A program made the position numbers and the translations under genes. A model generated the notes under the pieces. The model was not told the DNA's origin. It ran no database searches and was given only the letters and a program-made list of their open reading frames with translations. Below, piece by piece: positions 11,776 through 22,173 of a DNA stretch of 64,000 bases (within the stretch, counting starts at the first letter, position 1; each line of letters begins with the position of its first letter). Source of the stretch: Adiantum capillus-veneris (lineage: Eukaryota > Streptophyta > Polypodiopsida > Polypodiales > Pteridaceae); assembly GCA_014529385.2 (NCBI GenBank), contig CM043962.1, forward strand, positions 52,533,905 to 52,597,904, given 5' to 3'.

Positions 11776-12583
11776 GGTTTCACCTTCACTCTATGGACAA
11801 GCAACCTCAACAAGAGTTTGCCTCTTTCTCTTGATGATGTCAATGATCTCCTCATGGAATTCACTCTTTGCAATGCCAAGACTTCTCCCAGAGTAAACTC
11901 AATCTTGTTGTTCAAAATCCTATCCTCCAAGACTTTATTTAAATTTGTAGAAAACTCAATATCAGATTGTAGTTTGTAGGTTTGGCGTTTTGGCTTACCT
12001 TTTGTTGGCTCTTTCTTCTTTCATGTTGTTGACTCCTCCATGAGTACTTTGAGTGGAGATGCTCCTTGTGTCGAGGGTGTTTGGGAAGGCATTGAGTTGC
12101 TTCTTCCCCCACTTCTAGAACTCTTTTTGATGGTCCTTCATCAACATTCTCACGTATGTGCTTTCTCTTCTACAATAGCCTCATTTTTTGGCATTTTGTA
12201 ATGTAGGCATGCACTGACAACGAGTCCACTCGATCATTCCATCCTGTTTCTAGGAGTATGCAATCCCCTTCCTCATGTAGGATCTCCTTTGTAAGATTTC
12301 TTTTCCTACAAAGTTCCACAACATTGGGCCACAACTTACCATCATCATTACTCATGAAATCCTTGGAGTTCTCGATCTTTGCTCCATAAGTAGCAGCCTC
12401 AACTGAAGAGGTGGCATGATTAGTTGCCATATCTTCAACTAAGGTTTGCATTTCCCCCTTCCCAAAGTTAGTTCTCAAGGCTAGACCTGTCTCTCTTAAG
12501 TGAATTTTACATCCTTAAAAAAGACAACATCTTTTGTCAAAGCATCACTAAAACTATCACAATCCCTTCTTACATGGTCTGTA
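11776..12583 (-). pseudogene. Gag-to-protease region of element Z
   Basis: Contains a 102-residue open segment at 12478-12170 (NHATSSVEAATYGAKIENSKD, then GDCILLETGWNDRVDSLSVHA). No zinc knuckle was found. Position alone suggests the C-terminal Gag region; several frameshifts are present. Confidence 0.45.
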
Positions 12584-13246
12584 CTATTTGCACCAAATAC
12601 ATCTATTAACAAACCCTTCTTTGAGCTGTTGTCTTTTCCTAGGAAGTGCCCCTAATGGCTGGGCTTTTTCTTCAAGATTTGTAAGCTTCACCTTCAAGTC
12701 ACGCATTCCCTTCACAAGCTCATCTAGCATGGACTTATCAAACTTAAGAGCTATAAAAGTAGGCTTTATGATTTTGTCAGAAGTTGAGATGGAAGAACTT
12801 GTAGTGTTTACTACCATCTTGTCCCTTCTTCTTTGTCGTTTGGCAAGCAATAAGACAACACCTTCAACTTCATTTTGGTTGATCTTTAGTCTTGGCTCAG
12901 CATCTTTATCTTCAAGAAGAAACTCCAAATTTTCTTGAAACTCTTTACCTGCAGCTTGTAAGAGAGTATTTGTCTGCTCTACATCTAGTGTGGCCTTTTC
13001 TGTCCTAGTGAGTTGTGCATAGTGCCGCTCAAATTCCCTTAGTAGCTCTATTATTGATAGTCCTTGCTTTAGCTTGACTACCCATTCTAAGAATGTGCTT
13101 TTGGTCACTCTCTCCATGAGACATTCCTCCTTTAAAGCTACTTTGAGTTTTTCCCAATTTCTCCCATGCCCATCTTTAATTGCCCTAACATGTTCCCTAA
13201 TTTTTGGAGCAACAACTAGCTCAAAGCTTTGAATCATCTCACCTTC
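12584..13246 (-). pseudogene. Gypsy element Z gag
   Basis: A 217-residue open segment with Gag-like helices (SFELVVAPKIREHVRAIKD, NWEKLKVALKEECLMERVTK, FLEWVVKLKQGLSIIELLRE, FERHYAQLTRTEK), followed by a basic stretch (LLLAKRQRRRDKMVV). In an active element it would assemble the particle. The first residues run straight into copia sequence at about 13247, so the true N-terminus, leader and 5' LTR are missing. This marks a deletion junction rather than an element end. Confidence 0.75.
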
Positions 13247-14062
13247 TCACATGCAATGCAGCTCCATCTCCTTCAATTCAACCTTAAATTCAACAATATG
13301 TCTCTCATTTGGTCCAATGATCAGCAAATCATCTACATAAAGAACCACAATGAGAAGTACATCACCCTCATGCTTTACATACAATGTGCTTTTTGTTGGA
13401 CTGTTACGAAAGCCTTGTTTGACCAAATGAGTGTCAGCTTTCTCATAGCAAGCACGACGAGATTGCTTCAATCCATACAAAGCCTTCTTACATCTGCACA
13501 CTTTGTCCTCTTGTCCTTTCATGACAAAACCATGAAGCTGCATTACATAAACTTCCTCAAATATGTCACCATTCAAGAAACCAGTAACAATGTGCAATTG
13601 ATGTACATCCCAACCCAAATGAGCTGCCAAAGCACATAGAAAACAAACAATAGTCATACGACAAGTGGGAGCAAAAGTTTCTTCGTAATCTATACATTTT
13701 TACTGCGCATAGCCTTTTGTAACAAGTCGAGCCTTATGGCGATCAACCTCACTATCCGGCTTGCATTTCAACTTGTAAGCCCACTTTGTACCAATGGCCT
13801 TTTTGCCGGGAGGCAAATCACATAAAGTCCATGTGTCATTTTCTATAAGTGCATCATATTCTGATTGCATGGCAGCCATCCAATTTTTTGAATTATGTGC
13901 TTCATCAAAAGAGAGATGTTCCTCAACATCATGTAAGCTAGACACAGCCAAAGCATAATAATGTGATGTATAAGATGCATGACCAAATCCTGAATGAGTA
14001 TGACTAGACAAAGGTGCATCCAATTTACTGTCACGCAATGTATGCACCAACCATTTTGGCAT
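13247..14062 (-). pseudogene. Ty1/copia reverse transcriptase, 3'-truncated
   Basis: In minus-strand order: an RT entry block (NWMAAMQSEYDALIENDTW, KAIGTKWAYKLKCKPDSEVD, HKARLVTKGYAQ), a stop near 13700, then the RT core (FLCALAAHLGWDVHQLHIVT, GFLNGDIFEEVYVMQLHGF, CKKALYGLKQSRRACYEK) and the YVDD motif (LYVDDLLIIG, about 13350-13315). The first catalytic Asp (usually QLDVKTAFL) is His here (QLHIVTGFL). The protein stops at KEMELHCM, where copia sequence ends at about 13247 and gypsy gag begins. RNase H and the 3' LTR are absent. Confidence 0.9.
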
Positions 14063-14365
14063 ACCTCTAGCCTACTCATTTTCAGCCCTTTCCTCATCAA
14101 GTACATCATGTACATCTGCATCAGTAATAGACTGATCTATAACATTTTTGGAAACCCCCATAGGCTATACATTTTCCTCATTGGAATTTACATTCGAACT
14201 TCCACCACTGAAAAGAGGCAACAAAGTGTCATAAATGTTTACATTACTGTCACTAGTACATGACAGCAAGGGCTGAACAAAATCTTCCACAAACACTACA
14301 TCCCGTGAAACCAAAATACGCTTTGTTTGCAGATGATACAACCTGTAACCTTTTCTTTCAACACT
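14063..14365 (-). pseudogene. Copia integrase C-terminal region
   Basis: Minus-strand translation with one or two stops gives VSRDVVFVEDFVQPLLSC, DTLLPLFSGGSSNVNSNEEN and DVLDEERAEN. This links the integrase core to RT in the usual copia order. Confidence 0.6.
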
Positions 14366-14956
14366 CTAACCAAGAAAAATACATTTGACAGCCTTATCAT
14401 CTAATTTTCTATGTTGTGTTTGTGGCACCAAAGCATATGCCAAACAGCCAAAAACACGCGTGTGCTCAATAGAAGGTTTTCTATCATGCCATGCTTCATA
14501 TGGAGTAATAGACTGCAAAGCTTTTGTAGGACACCTGTTAAGTACATAAGTGGCACACATGATGGCCTCAAGCCAAAAAGAAGGCGAGAAAGCTTGACTT
14601 TTGACCATACATCGTGCCATTTCCATAAGTGACTTGTTTTTCCTCTCAGCAACACCATTTTGCTGAGGTGTATAAGGCACTGTACATTAGTGTTTTATCT
14701 CAGGACGAGCCAGAAATGCATTAAATTCATGAGACATATAGTCCCTCCCTCGATCGGAACGGAGGGTGCCCATAGTACATTTCAATACATTTTCAACCAT
14801 AGCAAGAAATTCTTTGAAGCACATAAAAACTTCGGACTTCGCTTTAAGCGAAAATACCCATGCATGCTTGGAGTAATCATCAATAAAAGTCATGAACTAA
14901 AGGTAATTTCCCAAGGACGGAGTTTGCATGGGCCCACAAACATTACTATGCACAAG
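14366..14956 (-). pseudogene. Ty1/copia integrase core
   Basis: The core reads FIDDYSKHAWVFSLKAKSEV and LRSDRGRDYMSHEFNAFL (second catalytic Asp) at 14893-14700. One stop lies near 14687. The core then continues as YTPQQNGVAERKNKSLMEMA (catalytic Glu) and TPYEAWHDRKPSIEHTRVFG to 14366. The DDE triad is preserved. The first part would join the GAG-pre-integrase segment upstream, with a short frame break at about 14930. Confidence 0.9.
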
Positions 14957-15565
14957 CTACAACCTGCATGTGGCCCTAACTGAACCATCCTTTGGAAACT
15001 TCAGACGCTGCATCTTACCCAAAATACAGCCTTCACAAAATTTTTTGACAGGTGCTTCAAGAGGTGGCAAAGAAGCAACCATATTAGATTTTGGCAAACA
15101 CAGTAAACTAGAAAAATTTAGATGCCCAAAACGAGCATGCCACACTTTTGCATCTGAAATAGCCCTTGAATCTACAAGTGCATTTGTAAAATTTTGTCCA
15201 CACTTGTCATACAAAGTGAGCTTATACAGCCCACGACACAAAAGGCCAGATTCAACAATTTTTTCATCAAAACTGAGATCATGAACTGTACATTTGTCAT
15301 CCACAAATTTGACTACAAGTCCAAGTCTAGCAAGAGTAGATACAGACAAAAGATTCTTCTTGATCCCAGGTACATAAAGTGCATCAACAAGTGTGAAAGA
15401 ACTGCCATTTGCAGCAGTAAGCACAATCTTTCCAACCCCTTGAACCGGATAAGAGGCATTGTTGGCACAAGTGACTAAATTCGCATGAGGGACAGACTCA
15501 AGAGAGGTGAACAATTCACGATGTGAGGTAATGTGCTTTGTAGCACCATTGTCAAAATACCACAC
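14957..15565 (-). pseudogene. Copia protease and GAG-pre-integrase domain
   Basis: A 202-residue open segment. It begins with the protease active site WYFDNGATKHITSHRELF (DNGAT where copia usually has D-S/T-G-A). Typical VQGVGKIVL and ALYVPGIKKNLLSVSTLARL blocks follow. The zinc-binding GAG-pre-integrase pattern WHARFGHLNFSSL ... CEGCILGKMQRLKFP comes next. Length and order fit family members. It sits directly before the integrase core and would process Gag-Pol. Confidence 0.9.
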
Positions 15566-15969
15566 GTGTGAATCTGCAGCAACTTACATGCATGCATCAT
15601 GGACACTAGGATTGTAAGTGCACTCTGCACTAAAAGCCCATTCTGCATAAACATCAGTATCACAGTCTCTTTTCACAAAGACTCAACAATAGATGCATTT
15701 GTAGTGGAACCAGCATTTGCAGAGTGGAACCACCCTCTTTCTTTTTAACCTCTTTGGCCTTCAACTTAGGACACTGCTTGATCAAGTGATCATTAGCTTT
15801 ACAATAATGGCAACGCATCTTCTTTTTTCTCTGATCACCAGAATTTCCAGATGAATTTCTACCAGCAAAAGCATTAGGAACAGAAGTTTTGCCACTGGTA
15901 GCAGATCCATAAGAAGTGGTTGCATTGTTGTTACCACCCTTTCTTTGAGAAGCAATAAAACCCTGTTCA
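15566..15969 (-). pseudogene. Copia Gag nucleocapsid region
   Basis: A zinc knuckle MRCHYCKANDHLIKQCPKLK (C-x2-C-x4-H-x4-C) is seen at about 15815-15755, followed by a lysine-rich tail. Sequence on both sides is frameshifted relative to gag upstream and protease downstream. Confidence 0.8.
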
Positions 15970-16712
15970 ACTATACGCTACCTAGTCCTGTTTTTTCAGG
16001 AAAGTGACTCTTGTAACAGAAATGTGCATAATGCATCAAACTTGACAACTTCAGGATTTCCTTGGGTCATAAGTCTCCAAGTACTAGCAAAGTCTAGTAA
16101 GAATCTGGCAAGGCATCAAGGACGGTCTGCACAAGGGAATTGTTTGAAATCACTTCACCTGCAAAAATAAGTTGCTCATTGATATCCTTGACACCAGCAA
16201 GGAAAGTGTCCACATCATCTTCCTCATGCATAATCTTCAATTCTAGCTCTTTACACACCAAAGCAATTTTCGCCTCATTCCGACTTGCATAAAGACCTAC
16301 TAGAATATCCCAAGCCTGTTTTGTAGATTTCGCTGAACAAATGTGAGGAGTAATGGTGCACTTCACATACAACACAATCAATGCTTGAGCCTGCGCATCC
16401 TTTACATCCCAACGAGCTTGTTCTGCCATAGGCAAAACAACTCTAATAGCAGCAATCCTTCCAGCAAGTCCTGCAACATCCTCAACATCGCCTACATCCT
16501 CAAAACCAGGGCGTACATCAATGCCCTGCACAATATTCTAAACGCCCTTTGACACAAGAACATGTTGCATCATGTAATCCCACATAGGGTAATTGTCCCC
16601 ATCCAATCTGAGCAAACATCTTGAACACATCTGTGTTGTTGTCAGCCATGGTAAATGCTGCACCTGATGTGAAAACTGTCCGAAAAGAGGATAAAAAAAG
16701 TGGGAACAACAC
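15970..16712 (-). pseudogene. Ty1/copia gag
   Basis: Minus-strand gag in two frames. The N-terminus (LDGDNYPMWDYMMQHVLVSKG) lies at about 16605-16540. The body at 16531-16094 contains LPMAEQARWDVKDAQAQAL, TKQAWDILVGLYASRNEAK, VCKELELKIMHEEDDVDTFL and NNSLVQTVLDALPDSY, the usual UBN2-type copia Gag blocks. A frameshift near 16535 and stops after DSY break it. It starts about 280 bp downstream of the primer-binding site, a normal leader length. Confidence 0.88.
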
Positions 16713-16990
16713 GTGCTATATAGCACAAACCGTGAATATTGTAAGAGACCTGTTATGCAAAAAACGGCACTGACAAAATTTCTACACAAAATGACAAAAT
16801 AGCCTATGCAGCAATGGCCTGTAGTGGAAATGGAGGCCAAAATAAGCCCGAATAAAAAATCTTAGTAGACTTAGCTCTACGAGCTGTCTAAAAAATTTTG
16901 TCGACCTACGAACACTCGCCAAAGCTCACAGAAATTAGACCAAGTGAGCGGGCGTTTGCTGGAGCTACTGGCGACTAAGCCCAGGGAGGA
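16713..16990 (-). mobile_element. Copia leader
   Basis: Untranslated leader between the primer-binding site and gag. No other feature was recognised. Confidence 0.6.
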
Positions 16991-17010
16991 CGCAACCTGC
17001 TCTGATACCA
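16991..17010 (-). promoter_or_regulatory. Copia primer-binding site, initiator tRNA-Met type
   Basis: The minus strand reads TGGTATCAGAGCAGGTT two bases after the presumed LTR end. TGGTATCAGAGC is the classic plant copia primer site, complementary to the 3' end of initiator tRNA-Met. Confidence 0.9.
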
Positions 17011-17012
17011 AT

Positions 17013-17235
17013 TGTTGGAATTAGGATTGCATAGAAAATCACACAGCTTGGAGAAGATGAAGGAAGCTCAAGGAACACAACTAAGAGTGTATTACTTAGT
17101 GTGCAATGGAAAGATGGATAGCCCTAGAATGATGGGCGTATATACAATGCACGAGGGAAAAAACCTCCTAAAGAGGGAAAAAATGCCCCGATGGTCCTAG
17201 TGTGTTCACACACATCACTACCACATGTATATGGT

Positions 17236-17239
<4 letters not shown>
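17013..17239 (-). mobile_element. Copia 5' LTR
   Basis: The plus strand reads TGTTGGAATTAG... to ...ATATGGTAACA, giving TGTT...AACA ends and 227 bp, a normal size for a short copia LTR. The inner end is fixed by the primer site. The outer end abuts a GA microsatellite. A TATA-like stretch (TGTATATACGCCC on the minus strand, near 17130) may be the promoter. No partner LTR survives. Confidence 0.65.

Positions 17240-17331
<92 letters not shown>
17240..17331. repeat. (GA)n microsatellite
   Basis: About 46 GA units directly outside the copia LTR. Confidence 0.97.
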
Positions 17332-17333
<2 letters not shown>

Positions 17334-17638
17334 AAGTTGCTCATTTTAGGAGAGATTGACAAAACATGTCACTGTTTTTCTCATAACTTGAGCTACAAAA
17401 TTTGGATTCAAAAACTATTTTTTATCTCCTCTTAAATGTTTCTCCCCCAAAATTTTGTACTTTGTACCTCATCCCCTCCTTTTAGCCTCTCTTATCTTGA
17501 TGATACTCCCTCAAATTCTAAACCTTTAGACCAAAGAAATGACTCTATTTATTGCTTTGTACCCAAATGCCCGTCTACCCTCCTCTTAATCCTCCCATTG
17601 TACTTGTCTTGGGTTTACAACCCTCTACCCTCCAGTTA

Positions 17639-17640
<2 letters not shown>

Positions 17641-17675
<35 letters not shown>
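17641..17675. repeat. Poly-C tract
   Basis: About 35 consecutive C. The exact length in an assembly should be treated with caution. Confidence 0.9.
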
Positions 17676-17677
<2 letters not shown>

Positions 17678-19064
17678 ATACTTGTAAAAAATGAACACTA
17701 CTGATGAGCTTAATTTAGCAAAACGCATTTAGTATTTTCATCTTGATGTCTCTCCTCCCATCCTCTCCCTTTTTCATATCATGGGGTAAGTATCGCTTGC
17801 TTAATTTGTTAATAAAAAGTTATGGGCATTTTGGCGCTGATATCATAGCATAGCACTTACCATGTATTGTCCCTTCTCACTCTTTCCATCCCTCCCCTTC
17901 CCTGGACAGAACCGTGCCCTTTTCCAAGTTAAGAAAACCCTAGCATCTCTTAGTTGCTTTACTAAGGCCTTGCTGGGTGCTTTTTCCCATGTAAATTTCC
18001 TTTGACGTCACTCTCATGCTTTAATTTTTACTCAGCCCGTCCTTTTGTGTTGCCTTTTACATCCTCTTACAATTAGTTTAGTCTAACCTCCAACTCTCTA
18101 CCTTTCATGTCCTTCGTGTTGCTTGCTCAGCTTATCTCTACCTCCCTCTCCACCATCACCTCCCTTTTTCACCTTCTCTTGTGAGTCAAACTCTTACATG
18201 ATTTGCTTGCACAAATACCCTCACACTCGCCCTTGGATCCGGAGCTTCAACACTACGCCCAGAAGAAGGCTATGCTGCGACATGTTCTGATGTACTTATT
18301 CAATAGGGAAATCCAAGCTTCTTATAGCTTCCTCCAAGCCAATCTTCCCACTCAGTGCACAAGCAGTAGTATGGAGTGGGCAGCGAGCATGAGGTTGCCC
18401 TTAATCCATGGTGTGTTACCCCGCAATAGCCATGTGTTTTGTGCACCATCGTGAGTCAAAGTAAAGGTTTGTAGCTGCCAATATACATTGTACTACTGTA
18501 GCGATGGCTCTATCTCAAGCGCGGCTACTGACAATGTAAGCCCTCAACCTTGGAAATATCCTACAAGACTTCTACTAAAGGGATGCTTCATCTACCTTTG
18601 CCCTTTCTCTGTAGCAATCACCTAGGATGATTTACAACACCCACAAGTCACCTCTATCTCAAGCCTGTTTCTGGAAATAGAGGGCTACCGTACAGGCCTT
18701 TAGCTACCAAGCATGTTTCTCCAAGACTTAGACAAGGGTGAATCACTACCTAACACAATGCTTCAAGTTTTCAAAAAGGGGTGGCTTCAGCAGCTTGATG
18801 TCCACTAGCCATCACCTTGACCGCTTTTGTTGTGCAGCACTCACCGATTACCATGGATGTGGTTCATGCCACTGACTAGTTGTGAAGATGTAAGCTCTCA
18901 ACAACAAGGGGTTGTTTGAATTACTCAACAAAGGGGCCAACTTGTTCACTCAGCGCAGACCTCTTATTGTTTTGATAAGGTGCATACCTCTTATTCTTAC
19001 CTTGATGTTCACTCTCTTCGTGGCAGTGCTCTAGTACCATACCAATCTCCACTTTGCAAAGGAT
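17676..19064. other. Unassigned noncoding sequence
   Basis: No recognisable coding remnant was found. A short open frame at 18203-18454 lacks similarity I know. The position suggests the 3' part of the Tat fragment to its right, but no integrase motif is visible. Confidence 0.35.
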
Positions 19065-19925
19065 TCAATGTAGCACCCCATCTTGACTGTGCATCATAAG
19101 ATCTTCACCTACAAGAGTGAAATTTTGAGCTCTTTTAACAATCCTGTTCTTTTGTAGCTTGGAAAGCCCTTCAGAACATTGACTTGTGCTCAAGAAATCA
19201 TCAATGTCTTTTAAATTTTCCCTACCTGCATAAGTAGCTTGTGCCACATACAAACTCAACACATGAGTTTGAACATGACTGCTAGCCAACCAATTTGCTT
19301 CCTGGTTCTGTTCCCTTCTAACATGTTTGAACTGCACCTCTTCAAAAAACTTCAACAACTTATTTATAGAAAAAAACCAATTCTTGAGAGAATCCCTGTT
19401 TACCTGCCATTGGCCCAAAAGCTGCTTAATAACCAATAGAGCATCACCTTTTACTACTAACCTTGATATGCTAAACCCAATACATTGCTTTAGACCCAAA
19501 TGTAAAGTAAGATACTCCACCTCATTGTTGGTATGCACCTCTTCCAAGTCGTAAGATTTTGAAAAAATGATTGTGCCATGTGGATCTTGGATGACCACAC
19601 CTCCACCTGCTTTTTGTGTTACCCTTCTGTAAGTTCCATCAAACCACATAGTTAAGGCCCCTTCCAAGTGTGGCTACCCTTTGTCCTCCTCTCGCACTAC
19701 CCTTGGATAAACTGGTAACTCGACCTCTTTGTTGACTAGGATATCCACCAAATGAGACCGACTCGTGTGATCTACTTTGAACTCAAACTCAAACTCCTGG
19801 AGCTCTATCACCCACTTCATGATTCGCTTCCCTGGCTTCAAGTGTAGCACCACTTCAAGTAAAAGATTGTTAGCCGTCAACACATAAAATTTACGAACGA
19901 TCAAATACACTTTGAACTTCCTCAA
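19065..19925 (-). pseudogene. Tat-lineage gypsy fragment: RNase H pair
   Basis: Two adjacent minus-strand segments. 19925-19674 holds the end of the first RNase H (KFYVLTANNLLLEVVLHLKP, KWVIELQEFEFEFKVDHTSR). 19667-19065 holds a second, archaeal-type RNase H with WFDGTYRRVTQKAGGGVVI, NNEVEYLTLHLGL, VKGDALLVIKQLLGQW and REQNQEANWLAS. That gives the D-E-D series, with the final Asp changed to Asn. Two RNase H domains in tandem are the hallmark of the Tat lineage of Ty3/gypsy. RT proper and integrase are missing. The layout matches element Y at 30-34 kb but the sequence is clearly different. Confidence 0.85.
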
Positions 19926-20642
19926 TCTTGCTTAATTCCTTGTTAAGCTAAGAAATCTGCTTTTGGTAGTTGTCTTCTTGTTGCATAAGCTGATTGACAA
20001 TTCTCTTCTTTGCATCTGCCCATGCTTTAGCTCCATCTCTAAGTCCTTAACCTTCTACTCCATTGTTTGATAGGCACCATATGTGCCCTGTAGTGTGGAT
20101 ACTACTAGGTTATCCTTTAGCTGATTCATAAGTGCATTCTATTCTTGGCATGGTGCTTCCGCCTGGGCTAACTATGTATTTGCAATGTTAAGCTAAATAT
20201 ATAGGCATTGTACCGTAGACTCTGATTCTTGTAGAGCTAAAGTGGCCTTTGTGACCTGTTGCTTGTGTTGCTTATTTTTGGTCTAGAGAGTGTCCATATC
20301 CATTGTTGTCTTTGCAGTTAGTTCAACCAATTCTTGTTCTTTGAATTCCATGGCTTCTTTGTATGACTCGATACGTATATTGGCCAAGTCTAGCCTTTTC
20401 TCACACAGACCTGCAGGTGCATGTATACACTATGTAGATGTTGGTGCTGAGCATAGATTTCATCCTTCATTTTTTCTATCACATTGTGTGCATACTATGT
20501 ATATTCATCTATGTCCTCTGAATTCTCCATTGTTCTTGTGTTGCTCGCTTTCAATTTATCCATGTGTGTGTCCTGAGTCTCATTCATTGGCTCATCTGGT
20601 TGGTTGGCTTGAGTACTTGGTGTCGCTATGGGACTATTTGGT
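19926..20642 (-). pseudogene. Degenerate, possibly coiled-coil coding region
   Basis: Minus-strand reading with many stops gives glutamine- and lysine-rich pieces (ADAKKRIVNQLMQQEDNYQK, QISLNKELSKIEEV) that look like a decayed coiled coil. It continues the unidentified ORF upstream and leads into the Tat RNase H. No motif confirms a function. Confidence 0.35.
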
Positions 20643-22146
20643 TCAGTCTCTTGTTCCTTGATAGTTTCTTTGAGTGTTTTGGAATTGGGATGGTAGCAAT
20701 GGGAGTGGCCTCCACCATTGTTGTAGTCTCCTCATGTGATGGTGTATTTTTCGGGGAGAAGTGTGGAACTTGTTCAGTAGGGTTTTCTGAATCTTTGGGT
20801 GAATTTTGTTGAGGATGTGTACTGGCTTCTTCTTGTGCCTGGGCCTGTTCTCGTTGTCATTCCTCTTTATGGTAGAGATGCTCTGGGCCAAACCGAGGGT
20901 CATCCTTTTCATCAAAAATTGGGTGTTTATTTTGAATTTTAACTCTTCTTGGAGATGGTTTCCACTTTTCCTCAAAATCTCCTTTGAGCCCTCTTTCTAT
21001 CTCAAAAGCTGCCTTCTCTCTTTCAAGTCTTGCTGCCCTTTGTGTTGGTTCTTTCAATAACTAATGTTGGCCTATGTTTCTTCGTTTGATTTTCTTAATC
21101 CACTTTAGATTTCCATTTTTCTTTCCTTTTCCTTTCAAGAGGATTGTCCTCCTCTTCCTGCACTTCCTCCTCTCGGTTACCTTCTTCTTTTGTTGTTGCA
21201 GATGTATCTTCTTGAGCTGGTACATTGCCTAATTGAGTCCCTAATCTTGTTGTCACTGGTGGAGACCATGTTTGCACTTCTAGATCCTCACCTGTCTTGT
21301 TGAGAAACCATAAATTTTTCTCTGGGGCAGGTAGTAGATGCTCTACTTGGCCTATAGCGTGATAGGCAATTCTAATGAGCACTTTTAAAGCTCCTAAAAA
21401 TGTGATGTTATCTTGCTTCTTCACATGAGTGAGGGTTGTGTAGATGTATTGTGCATGGTTCACCTCTATCATCCCCTCTTTCTTTGATGCTTGTGTGAAG
21501 GTGGAAGGCATGGCATGATTGGGAATTGTATACCTTGGCGGTCTCTTGGCAGTGAAGTGAAAATGTTGGTGATAGAGCTACAGTGCCTGCTCTATTTTCC
21601 TTTGCTTCAATTACAAAAAGGAGGATGATCGGCTGGTGAAAATACCACTGGTTGGTAGCTGTCTATCCCTCATAGGTGTTCCTCCTTTCTGAAGCTTGAG
21701 TGATTCTACCACTTGGTCCTCTGTTATGTGAACTTTGATAGGAGAGCCATTGAGAACAAATATGGTGGCTTGTCTTTCCTCTGTGATAATGTGCAAGAGC
21801 TCATATGCTCTTTGTAATCGACACCGCAAGGGTCCATTTCTATGTAGTCCTTAAGGCCAATCTTTTCCCAAAGTGGTCGAACTGCCTGTTCTTTGATGAG
21901 GCCTTGAGCTTCCCTTGGTAGCATTTGTACTTTGACTTTGGTTCCATGAGCACTCTTGAATGATCCATGGTAGACAGTGACACGTTGGCTATCCAATTGG
22001 TCTCTTACCAACCAGGTGACATTTGCCTCTCTCAAGGAGTCTTCCTCTAGCTGATATGGTGGGAGTTCAAAAAATTTGATGCTGCATGGTCTTTTTCTTC
22101 GGAGCTCCCGAGGTAGATGAGAGAGAAACTGACAGTGTATGAGCAC
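20643..22146 (-). pseudogene. Unidentified degenerate ORF upstream of Tat fragment
   Basis: Four minus-strand open segments appear to be parts of one gene: 22146-21724 (KFFELPPYQLEEDSLREANV, LDSQRVTVYHGSFKSAHGTK), 21829-21611 (AYELLHIITEERQATIFVLN, HITEDQVVESLKLQKGG), 21511-21095 (LGALKVLIRIAYHAIGQVEH, then an acidic EEVQEEEDN stretch) and 21057-20857 (ARLEREKAAFEIERGLKGDF). It has no zinc knuckle, protease or RT motif. Tat/Ogre elements often carry an extra ORF of unknown role between the 5' LTR and gag, and this could be one; an atypical Gag is the alternative. Function unknown. Confidence 0.5.
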
Positions 22147-22173
22147 ATTCAGAGATCAGACCATTCTCGCAAG

